Source of the DNA: Chitinophagaceae bacterium
GTDB taxonomy: Bacteria; Bacteroidota; Bacteroidia; Chitinophagales; Chitinophagaceae
Direction: 5' to 3'
DNA: 7,552 nucleotides
Assembly: GCA_947481355.1 (NCBI GenBank)
Contig: CANKGM010000092.1
Location: forward strand, 1 to 7,552
Positions 1-6,496 of the stretch are shown piece by piece. The translations under genes were made by a program, and so were the position numbers. Numbering within the stretch: the first letter of the stretch is position 1; each line of letters opens with the position of its first letter. The notes under the pieces were generated by a model. The model saw nothing but the letters and a program-made list of their open reading frames with translations. It had not been told where the DNA came from and did not search any database.

Positions 1-170
1 GCTTTTGAGCGAATCATGAGTAAACCAAAAACCAACATTCCTATTCCGGTATATAGATTTATATTTCTAGGCAAGTCTATTGGAAAAAAATATTCCCCTA
101 TTAAAACCAGAGACACTAAGACAAAAAATACACCGATTACAAAACTTAACTGATTGAATTTTTCTAGCAT
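1..170 (-). CDS. Small two-helix membrane protein, partial (cut by left window edge)
   Basis: An open frame starts with ATG at 170-168 and reads without a stop to the window edge, giving 56 visible residues (start MLEKFNQLSF, visible end LLMIRSK). Two hydrophobic segments are seen, at about residues 9-26 and 40-54, separated by a short polar loop containing the PIDLPRNINLYTG stretch. It is therefore probably a tiny inner-membrane hairpin protein. The second segment is followed by a positive RSK tail, so the stop is probably only a few codons beyond the edge, but this cannot be seen. The ATG lies 10 bases after the stop codon of the symporter on the same strand, which strongly suggests one transcript and a linked role, for example as an accessory or stabilising subunit of the transporter. 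That role is inference; I do not recognise a named family. No Shine-Dalgarno sequence precedes it, as is usual in Bacteroidota. The tight spacing, plausible start and clean membrane pattern argue for a real gene. Confidence 0.6.
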   Translation of the reverse strand, partial: MLEKFNQLSFVIGVFFVLVSLVLIGEYFFPIDLPRNINLYTGIGMLVFGLLMIRSK

Positions 171-180
171 AAAATATAGT

Positions 181-1842
181 TTAGAATAACAGTATATTTA
201 AAATTATGGTAATGATAAGCAAGATGATGCCAATTGGCCCAGCTTTAAGGTACCATTTTTGTTCTGATGCTTGTACTTTCTCTGTTAGCGAATAGACAAG
301 TCCTTTTAACTCAGCATCGGTCTTTGGCTTTGTAACAAGGCTTATTAAAATGGTCATCGTAAAATTAGTTAGCCAAGAGAATGCTGCAACAATGAATGCC
401 TGTCCCATGCCACTCTTGATTTCAAACATAGGAGAGATCCATCCTCCCTTTCCCTCTGCAATAGTCAAACCATGCGTTATCGTCGCGGCAAGTGTTCCTG
501 CCATTAGCCCCCAGAAAGCTCCATGCCCAGTAGTTCGTTTCCAAAACATGCCAAGTAAGAACGTGGCAAATAAAGGGCCATTCACAAAACTAAATACCAG
601 TTGTAGAAAGTCATTTATGTTATTATAGCTTTTAGCTATATACGCTGTCATGATAGAAAGTAAAATTCCAATCAGCGTTATCATTTTACCTACATATAGA
701 TAGTGGTTGTCTGATTTGTTTTTAACAAAATAGGATTGATAAATATCATAGGTGAAAACAGAATTGAATGCTGTAACATTTCCTGCCATTCCACTCATAA
801 AAGAGGCTATCAATGCAGTTATACCTACGCCAAGAAGTCCACTAGGATAATAGTGTGCAATTAAAGAAGGCAATGTCATGGTATAATCCAACGCCCCTTT
901 AGCATCAAGCGGTATACTATATCCTCTAGACTGAAGAGCAGGTTGCATTAAGGTAATGGCTACAACACCTGGAAGCACAACAATCAATGGCATAAACATT
1001 TTTGGGATGGCTGCGAGAATTGGAGTACGCTGAGCAGCACTCATATTTTTTGCAATCATTGCGCGTTGAATTACCAAGAAATCAGTACACCAGTATCCAA
1101 AAGACATAACAAAACCCAAACCAAAAAGCATAGATATAAAATTGATCCCCATTGGATTTGATTCCGCATTTCCCATGTATTTCCAAGCATGTGTAAGTTC
1201 TGGTTGGAGATTAGCCCTAATAGATGACCAGCCACCCGCATCATGCAAAGCCACAATGACTAATGGAGACAGTCCAATTACGATCAAGAAAAACTGAAGC
1301 ACTTCATTATATACTGCGCTAGTAAGTCCTCCCATGAATGTATATACCATTACCACCCCAGCTGCTGCCCAGATGCATACATCAAAGTTCCAATGAAGTA
1401 TCACTTCAAGAAGTTTAGCTAGAGCATATAATGAAATACCTGATGAAAAAATCGTCATAGCGGCAAAAGTCAGTGCATTCAACCCTCTTGTTTTTTCATC
1501 AAATCTCATTGACAGGTATTCAGGAACGCTTCGTGCCTTGCTACCATAATAAAATGGCATCATGAATACACCAAGAAAAATCATAGCAAAAATGGCACCA
1601 ACCCAATAAAAGTGAACAGTCATAATACCATATTTTGCTCCAGAGGCGACCATACCTAATACCTCTTGGGCACCAAGGTTTGCAGATATAAAGGCAAGGC
1701 TTGTAATCCAAAGTGGTATGCTTCGATTACTATTTAGGAAGTCATTGCTAGACTTAATCCTTTTTTTTATGATGAACCCTACAGCAATTACAAAAATGAA
1801 ATAAATGATAATGATTAAATAATCGGCTAGATGAAGTGTCAT
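181..1842 (-). CDS. Sodium/solute symporter, SSS (SGLT/SLC5) family
   Basis: A 553-residue inner-membrane protein of the solute:sodium symporter family, with about 14 hydrophobic segments as expected for the SGLT-type LeuT fold. Visible family marks are the first core helix after NSNRSIPLW (about 36-64, with SANLGAQE), the loop ARSVPEYLSMRFD (103-115), GGLTSAVYNEVLQ (171-183, the SGLT-like segment before a hydrophobic helix), and the eighth-core-helix motif ending in FNSVFTYDIY (359-368), which matches the usual FNS.STLFTMDIY. GMFWKRTTGHGAFWG (431-445) is another SSS-typical loop. The substrate is not fixed by sequence. Divergent pairing with myo-inositol oxygenase, and the existence of inositol carriers in SLC5, make myo-inositol the best guess; glucuronate or another polyol or sugar is possible. 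The residue aligned with the second Na2 serine appears to be Gly351 (MSG, not MSS). The start at 1842 is the first ATG and gives a proper first helix (about 8-25). A small membrane protein follows 10 bases downstream. Confidence 0.93.
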   Translation of the reverse strand: MTLHLADYLIIIIYFIFVIAVGFIIKKRIKSSNDFLNSNRSIPLWITSLAFISANLGAQEVLGMVASGAKYGIMTVHFYWVGAIFAMIFLGVFMMPFYYGSKARSVPEYLSMRFDEKTRGLNALTFAAMTIFSSGISLYALAKLLEVILHWNFDVCIWAAAGVVMVYTFMGGLTSAVYNEVLQFFLIVIGLSPLVIVALHDAGGWSSIRANLQPELTHAWKYMGNAESNPMGINFISMLFGLGFVMSFGYWCTDFLVIQRAMIAKNMSAAQRTPILAAIPKMFMPLIVVLPGVVAITLMQPALQSRGYSIPLDAKGALDYTMTLPSLIAHYYPSGLLGVGITALIASFMSGMAGNVTAFNSVFTYDIYQSYFVKNKSDNHYLYVGKMITLIGILLSIMTAYIAKSYNNINDFLQLVFSFVNGPLFATFLLGMFWKRTTGHGAFWGLMAGTLAATITHGLTIAEGKGGWISPMFEIKSGMGQAFIVAAFSWLTNFTMTILISLVTKPKTDAELKGLVYSLTEKVQASEQKWYLKAGPIGIILLIITIILNILLF

Positions 1843-1911
1843 GGCAATCGTTAGTGTGAGTTAATGGAATTTAAAATACACATTATTTCACTAAATCGGG
1901 TAAAATTTCAA

Positions 1912-1925
1912 CGAAAACGGTTTAT
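1912..1925. promoter_or_regulatory. Possible LacI-family-type operator
   Basis: The stretch CGAAAACGGTTTAT contains AAAC-G-GTTT (1915-1923), an inverted repeat with a single central base. It matches 10 of 14 positions of the generic LacI/CcpA-style operator TGAAAACGTTTTCA. It sits between the divergent symporter and inositol oxygenase genes, in the expected 5' untranslated region of the former and near the candidate -33 region of the latter, so one regulator could control both. LacI-family regulators often control sugar and inositol genes, but no regulator gene is in the window and A/T-rich DNA gives such matches by chance. Confidence 0.2.
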
Positions 1926-1952
1926 ATACGTACAATTTCCAAAATAGTTTTT
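1921..1952 (+). promoter_or_regulatory. Weak candidate promoter for inositol oxygenase
   Basis: TAGTTTTT at 1945-1952 matches seven of eight positions of the Bacteroidota -7 element TAnnTTTG. A poor -33-like TTTA lies 20 bases upstream at 1921-1924. The leader to the ATG at 1998 would be about 40 bases. The -7 element overlaps the one proposed for the opposite strand by two bases, so if both are real the two promoters would compete. Evidence is weak. Confidence 0.2.
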
Positions 1953-1967
1953 AACTTGTAGTGTCAA
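1939..1967 (-). promoter_or_regulatory. Candidate Bacteroidota-type promoter for the symporter gene
   Basis: On the minus strand, TTG (complement of 1965-1967) is followed after 18 bases by TATTTTGG (complement of 1939-1946). This differs at one position from the Bacteroidota -7 consensus TAnnTTTG, and the spacing is close to the usual 19-21. Transcription would start near 1932, leaving a leader of about 90 bases before the symporter ATG at 1842. It is the best match on this strand in the gap, but it is only a pattern match. Confidence 0.3.
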
Positions 1968-1997
1968 TTATACAAAGGCAATAAAAAACAACACATT

Positions 1998-2882
1998 ATG
2001 CAACCAAATAACCTTAGTTCAAAGGAGATAAATCCTCTAGGAAGTTTAGATGAATGGGAAGAGGATTTGCTTGAGCGTTACCCTGATCCTGAAAAAATTG
2101 CCACAGCAAAATCTACTGAAGCCTATAGAAATTATGAGGAGCCTGCCCGTGATACAGTAAAAGAATTTTATAGACTAAATCATACCTATCAGACATATGA
2201 ATTTGTCATGCAAAAGCGCGAGCAATATCTTGCTTTTGACAAAAAAGAAATGGCGATATGGGATGCTTTTGAATTCTTAAATGAGTTGGTTGATGATTCT
2301 GATCCAGACACCGACTTAGATCAGTTTCAGCATTTACTCCAGACGTCTGAAGCCATCAGACGTGATGGACATCCAGATTGGATGGTGCTTGTTGGATTGA
2401 TGCATGATATGGGAAAAGTACTTTGTTTATTTGGAGAACCACAATGGGCAGTTGTTGGTGACACGTTCCCTGTTGGCTGTGCTTATTCAGATAAAATTAT
2501 TTACTCAGAATTCTTTAGCGCCAACCCTGATTTTACTAACCCTGCTTACAATACAAAATTTGGTATTTACGAGCCGAATTGCGGTCTTCGTAATGTTCAC
2601 ATGAGCTGGGGACATGATGAATACATCTATCAAATGATGAAAGATCATCTTCCAGAACCTGCATTGTATATGTTAAGATACCATTCCTTCTATGCCTGGC
2701 ATCGTGAAGGAGCATATGAACATCTTTTGGATGATCATGACAGGGAAATGTTGAAATGGGTTAAGCTATTCAATCCATATGACCTCTATTCAAAATGTCC
2801 TGTGCAACCTGATTGGAAAGAACTAAAATCATACTATACAGAATTGATTGAAAAATACCTTCCAAAAACACTGAAGTTTTAA
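1998..2882 (+). CDS. miox: myo-Inositol oxygenase (EC 1.13.99.1)
   Basis: A 294-residue cytoplasmic non-haem di-iron oxygenase of the HD-domain superfamily that cleaves myo-inositol with O2 to D-glucuronate. Close similarity to animal MIOX is plain across the whole length, including the almost invariant GEPQWAVVGDTFPVGC block (146-161). By alignment with human MIOX (His98, His123, Asp124, His194, His220, Asp253), all six iron ligands are present: His112, His136, Asp137 (in GLMHDMGK), His206 (SWGHDEY), His229 (RYHSFYAWH) and Asp262 (FNPYDLYSKC). Substrate-contact positions also match: Arg44 (YRNY), Asp99 (LVDDSDPD), Lys140, Ser230 and Lys266. The N-terminus is about 15 residues longer than the human one. 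The ATG at 1998 is the only sensible start, since the next Met is residue 71; its leader is A-rich without a Shine-Dalgarno sequence. It stands alone on the plus strand, divergent from the symporter, with a strong terminator just after its stop. Catalytic competence is very likely; in vivo substrate and downstream glucuronate genes are not visible here. Confidence 0.96.
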   Translation: MQPNNLSSKEINPLGSLDEWEEDLLERYPDPEKIATAKSTEAYRNYEEPARDTVKEFYRLNHTYQTYEFVMQKREQYLAFDKKEMAIWDAFEFLNELVDDSDPDTDLDQFQHLLQTSEAIRRDGHPDWMVLVGLMHDMGKVLCLFGEPQWAVVGDTFPVGCAYSDKIIYSEFFSANPDFTNPAYNTKFGIYEPNCGLRNVHMSWGHDEYIYQMMKDHLPEPALYMLRYHSFYAWHREGAYEHLLDDHDREMLKWVKLFNPYDLYSKCPVQPDWKELKSYYTELIEKYLPKTLKF

Positions 2883-2898
2883 AAAATTTCTTGATTTC

Positions 2899-2936
2899 AA
2901 AAATCCCAGCCTTCTTGAAGTGCTGGGATTTTTTTT
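2899..2936. terminator. Strong intrinsic terminator, probably bidirectional
   Basis: A perfect 12-bp stem pairs AAAAATCCCAGC (2899-2910) with GCTGGGATTTTT (2922-2933) and runs into eight T residues (2929-2936). The 11-base loop itself holds CTT-CTTG-AAG, which can add three pairs. It starts 17 bases after the inositol oxygenase stop and lies 10 bases past the stop of the convergent beta-helix gene. On the minus strand the stem is followed by TTTTTGAAATC, a weaker U tract, so it likely serves both genes. Confidence 0.9.
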
Positions 2937-2945
2937 AGTATTTAA

Positions 2946-5306
2946 TCAATTCGATTTTTCGTTTGCAAATACTGTGATTAATTGTTGCCCTCTGAATACT
3001 GCGATTTCAATAGTTCCTTTCCACTTCGCTCCATTGTATAGTGTGAATACATCTTTACTATCACGTACTGTTTCTCCATCGATCTTCAGTATAACGTCGC
3101 CCTTTTTAAGACCAAATTTATCTGCCATGCTGCCAGACTCAATTTGAGTAATATAAACACCCTCTTCATCCTTCATACCCGTTGCGGAGCGATCATTCAA
3201 TCCTGAAATTTTTTTCAAGCTAGCCCCGAACCAGGCTGTTATTACGTTAGGTTCGTTTATCATTTCTGTAAAAAGCTGCTTGCTGAATGTGGTTTTTTTG
3301 GCAAGCTGTTTTAATTTGGGGGTGGTAACGCCGAATTCCTTCATGTTAAAATTCTTGTACCCAATCAGCCAGGCACCTGACGTATTCTTCACTTCATAAT
3401 TACCCGTAAGTGGATCTATGAATTCAGGATCTCCAAAAACAGAATGCAGGTCGGTATTATTTTTTTGTGCGAAGTTCAACGATGCACTATCGGGGAAAAA
3501 ATTAAAATCGATATTATCACCCCACCCGTTCAGCATGATTGGCTTGTATTTGTCCAATACTATATTATGTGTAAACACATCATGGCTCCTTCTAAACCAA
3601 ACATGCGGATGAAATGAATTATTAATCATAATGTTATTCTCTACTTTTCGATTAAATCCTTCCCTTAATTTGAGCCCCCCTTGCAAGCAAACGTTATTGG
3701 AGATAATATAATTACTAGAGCCATCATCTAAGTCAATATCCCAACCATGATCACATCGAAAACGATTATTTAAAAGTAAGGTTGGTTTAATGGCATCGGC
3801 AAAAATCAATTGGCTGTCTTGTTCTGCAATTGATTGCATTTGCTCATAATCTGGATGCCAGTATCGATCTCTTCCCCAAGAATTAAATGCCCCATGATCG
3901 CCAGTCTCCAATACAGTATTGAACACATCATTAAATTGAATGGTATGTCCGCCCCAACAACCATCCCCTATATTAATTCCTGAACGTGGTACATCGTAAA
4001 TGGTATTGTGACTAACATTAATTTCAGAAGACATGCTTATTTCCACTCCTGCTACTTGCTTTTCTATCTTTCCAATATCATAAATAAGATTTTCTGTAGC
4101 ATCACAATGCGATGGATAATTGTTGGACCTAGGCCCTGGTGTTTTATCCAGCTTTTCTAAGGAAATAAAATTTTCATAGCGAAATGAGGGAGATCGAACT
4201 GCAGCAGTATCACCAACAAATGCAATACCATTTCCTCCAATATGGCTAATGATATTTTCTCGAATAGTTACGGAACGATTATACTTGCTCACAAAAATCG
4301 CATTTCCACCTAAGTCTGTAAACTGACAATTGGAAACAGTAATATTTCGTGAGCCTTCAATTAAAATTGCCCCACCTCGATAGATTGTCCAATCGCTTCT
4401 CAACAGTGGCTCTTTCGTTAACATAAACGTTCTGTTAGTATGCTCGAAAGTGATGTCAGAAATTTCTACATTTTCAGCCGGATTGTTTTCAGTTCCCACA
4501 ACATGAATGATATCATTCAAAATTGAACGTTCAAAAGAGGCTTTCTTTAAATCAACTCCCAAGGGAGGATACAAATACAATTTGCCAAGTGATGAATCAT
4601 AATACCATTCACCAGGTGCATCCAGTTCTTCAAAAATGTTTTCAACATACCTATACTCTTCATGCATTGGCGCTGGACGATTATTCTGCCAACCTCCTTC
4701 TAATGCAAGACTATCATTCTTTATTTTACCAATTACCTTATAATGAAAACCACCCCACTCACCATTATGCAATGCATGTATGTATGCCCCTTGTGGATTG
4801 GCCCATTTCTCAATTCTTTGAGGACTCAATGCATCAGATGAGGTTCCATGCAATGGCAGAGCACTTTCAATATAATTCGGATAACGTGCCATATGAAGGA
4901 TTTTTCCATTGCAAATCAATTGGTCCAGTATCAATCCTTTATCAATTGATGCTTCAACCAGTTCTTTTCGGCTTACCACATTTGTCCAAGTTGTATGCAA
5001 TGGTACTGATCCGCTAAGTATTACCGATTCATTTTCATAAGCAGAAATAGTGAGACTATGCTTATTTAATAAAGCAGTTGTAATAGAAATTACGCTGTTG
5101 GGATAATAGTTTCCTGTTCTCAATAAAATCTGAACATGGTTGGAATTAGCATTTGCAACTTTCTCCACTGCAGCATGCAATGATTTCATTGGCTTCTCAA
5201 TAGTTCCTGAATTCAAATCATTCCCAGCAACTGAAACATAAATGGTTGTCTGACCGTCACAAAAGGATAGGAAAGATAAATACAATAATGAAAGATAAAA
5301 TTTCAT
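2946..5306 (-). CDS. Secreted right-handed parallel beta-helix protein with C-terminal PDZ domain
   Basis: A 786-residue exported protein. Residues 1-19 form a signal peptide (MKFYLSLLYLSFLSFCDG, then QTTIYVS). The opening YVSVAGNDLNSGT...P.KSL..A (23-46) is the usual entry strand of pectin-lyase-fold carbohydrate-active proteins. An inserted region (about 100-260, ending GEWYYDSSLGKLYLYPP) leads into the main beta-helix (about 265-600) with many N-rich coils such as NITVSNCQF, VTIRENIISHIGGNGI and EINVSHNTIYDVPRSGI. Acidic clusters GDHGAFNSWGRDRYW (469-483) and DIDLDDGSSNY (523-533) are likely active-site candidates. A linker (about 610-685) precedes a PDZ domain (about 690-782; GVYITQIESGSMADKFGLKKGDVILKI is its core). 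The fold resembles GH120/GH141-type glycosidases and polysaccharide lyases, but family and substrate are not settled. No membrane anchor or secretion tail is seen at the C-terminus. It lies 74 bases after the oxidoreductase stop on the same strand; a weak TTG-N17-AACTTTTG promoter-like match (5364-5391) overlaps that stop. Confidence 0.88.
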   Translation of the reverse strand: MKFYLSLLYLSFLSFCDGQTTIYVSVAGNDLNSGTIEKPMKSLHAAVEKVANANSNHVQILLRTGNYYPNSVISITTALLNKHSLTISAYENESVILSGSVPLHTTWTNVVSRKELVEASIDKGLILDQLICNGKILHMARYPNYIESALPLHGTSSDALSPQRIEKWANPQGAYIHALHNGEWGGFHYKVIGKIKNDSLALEGGWQNNRPAPMHEEYRYVENIFEELDAPGEWYYDSSLGKLYLYPPLGVDLKKASFERSILNDIIHVVGTENNPAENVEISDITFEHTNRTFMLTKEPLLRSDWTIYRGGAILIEGSRNITVSNCQFTDLGGNAIFVSKYNRSVTIRENIISHIGGNGIAFVGDTAAVRSPSFRYENFISLEKLDKTPGPRSNNYPSHCDATENLIYDIGKIEKQVAGVEISMSSEINVSHNTIYDVPRSGINIGDGCWGGHTIQFNDVFNTVLETGDHGAFNSWGRDRYWHPDYEQMQSIAEQDSQLIFADAIKPTLLLNNRFRCDHGWDIDLDDGSSNYIISNNVCLQGGLKLREGFNRKVENNIMINNSFHPHVWFRRSHDVFTHNIVLDKYKPIMLNGWGDNIDFNFFPDSASLNFAQKNNTDLHSVFGDPEFIDPLTGNYEVKNTSGAWLIGYKNFNMKEFGVTTPKLKQLAKKTTFSKQLFTEMINEPNVITAWFGASLKKISGLNDRSATGMKDEEGVYITQIESGSMADKFGLKKGDVILKIDGETVRDSKDVFTLYNGAKWKGTIEIAVFRGQQLITVFANEKSN

Positions 5307-5380
5307 ATTCTGTTAAACTTTACGCTAGAATAGAACCCGAAACATTTAAAATAAGAAATAACACAAAAGTTGAAAATTAA

Positions 5381-6496
5381 TCAAGAAACAATCTCCTCAG
5401 CAAGTCCAAATGATAATGTCATACCAGCTCCACCTAATCCATTAACAATAGTGACAGCGTCCTCAGGCCTTATGACCAACTCTGTTTCACCACTTTTCAT
5501 TTTAGAATATACTCCGTTCCAAGTTTCAATAATTTTTTCATTCTTGAACTGAGCAAAATTATTAAGGTATTTTAAAATCAAGTCATTGACCAAGGCCTTA
5601 TCCCATGGATCAGGAGTTAGCCCATATTCGTGAGAATCTCCGACAGTCAATTCTCCGCTTTGATTTTGAGAAACCATAACGTGGATTCCCCATTTTATAT
5701 ATTCAGGAAAATCAACATGAAGCCTAGCCTTAAGCTTCGAGTGCGTTGGAGCCACTGAAAAACTGTTATAATTAATGAGTGATAATCCAGCGCACAACAT
5801 AGGTCCTAATCTAGTATTTTCACCTTGTGCTGCCATCCTCATCATCTGAAGCTTACACTTGGTAATGTTTTGATTGGCAAATTCCTCAGGGAATAATGTT
5901 TCAAAATCAGAACCAGAGCAAACGAAAATTTCATCTGCGCTGTACGATTTTGTTCCAGCAAAAACAGTGTCGCGTATTATTGATGTTGCTGTTGTATTCC
6001 AAATAAACTTCACGCTATACCGTTCAGAAAGGAACTCAGGAATCTTAGAAATGGCTTCTCGTGGATCTACTATAATTTCATCTTTACTCAATAGACTTCC
6101 TTGCAACATATGAGAAACAATAGGATAAGAGGTTGAACAAGTTTGTTTGCTATTCAAAAGGGTGTATCCTCTATGTTTGTATAACTCAGCTAATTCAGAA
6201 AGCACCTGCCATTCATCATCAGCATAGGCTAGTTGCAATGAGCCCACTTCATCATGCCAAATTTTTGCATCAACACATAACGACTTCCATATTCGACGAG
6301 AATTCATTGCCCGTTCAAATAAGATTCCATCCGGCTGGGCAATTGGAAGCACCATTCCGAAATTTCGGATAGATGCGCCAACAGATTTAGACGATTTTTC
6401 AATAACTGTTACAGCATAACCCCGAATCGTTAAGGCCCGTGCAACAGCCAATCCGACAATACCAGCACCAATCACTATTGCTGATTTTTTCATCAT
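5381..6496 (-). CDS. FAD-dependent oxidoreductase, TIGR03364 type (DAO superfamily)
   Basis: A 371-residue soluble flavoprotein. The N-terminus has the dinucleotide-binding beta-alpha-beta fold with GAGIVG (10-15) and the ribose-binding Glu33 (VTVIEK). Next come SVGASIRNFGMV (38-49), the VDPREAI segment (143-149), VCSG (192-195), ELTVGDSHEYG (282-292) and the C-terminal flavin-contact motif NGLGGAGMTLSFGLAEEI (352-369). The ASxRNFGM and GGAGMTLSFGLAEE motifs and the length point to the TIGR03364 group within the D-amino-acid oxidase superfamily. That group is linked by synteny, not by proof here, to phosphonatase-like hydrolases, with a proposed role in oxidative deamination of aminophosphonates. 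It overlaps the preceding DUF5690 gene by four bases (ATGA, 6493-6496), so translation is probably coupled. Two ATGs stand in tandem (6496 and 6493); the second would lose only one residue, and the overlap favours the first. Oxidation of an amine or amino acid is secure as a class call; the substrate is unknown. Confidence 0.88.
   Translation of the reverse strand: MMKKSAIVIGAGIVGLAVARALTIRGYAVTVIEKSSKSVGASIRNFGMVLPIAQPDGILFERAMNSRRIWKSLCVDAKIWHDEVGSLQLAYADDEWQVLSELAELYKHRGYTLLNSKQTCSTSYPIVSHMLQGSLLSKDEIIVDPREAISKIPEFLSERYSVKFIWNTTATSIIRDTVFAGTKSYSADEIFVCSGSDFETLFPEEFANQNITKCKLQMMRMAAQGENTRLGPMLCAGLSLINYNSFSVAPTHSKLKARLHVDFPEYIKWGIHVMVSQNQSGELTVGDSHEYGLTPDPWDKALVNDLILKYLNNFAQFKNEKIIETWNGVYSKMKSGETELVIRPEDAVTIVNGLGGAGMTLSFGLAEEIVS

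Noticed and set aside
350..628. 92-codon plus-strand frame antisense to the symporter C-terminal region
   Set aside because: The minus-strand symporter reading is unambiguous; the antisense frame shows no recognisable features.
1998..2882. PhnZ/TmpB-like phosphonate oxygenase instead of inositol oxygenase
   Set aside because: These belong to the same HD-domain di-iron superfamily, and a phosphonate-linked flavoenzyme lies nearby, but the length, the GEPQWAVVGDTFPVGC block and the inositol-contact residues match true MIOX throughout.
4523..5017. 164-codon plus-strand open frame antisense to the beta-helix gene
   Set aside because: It lies wholly within a well-supported gene, has a composition rich in His, Gln and Met that follows from the opposite coding strand, and shows no domain or leader.
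5249..5306. Lipoprotein signal at Cys16 of the beta-helix protein
   Set aside because: The sequence before the cysteine is LSF, with Phe at -1, which does not fit the lipobox (Gly, Ala or Ser expected). Ordinary signal peptidase cleavage near residue 18-19 is more likely.
5874..6372. Two 79-codon plus-strand frames antisense to the FAD oxidoreductase
   Set aside because: Both are shadows of conserved flavoprotein coding sequence and have no protein-like pattern.
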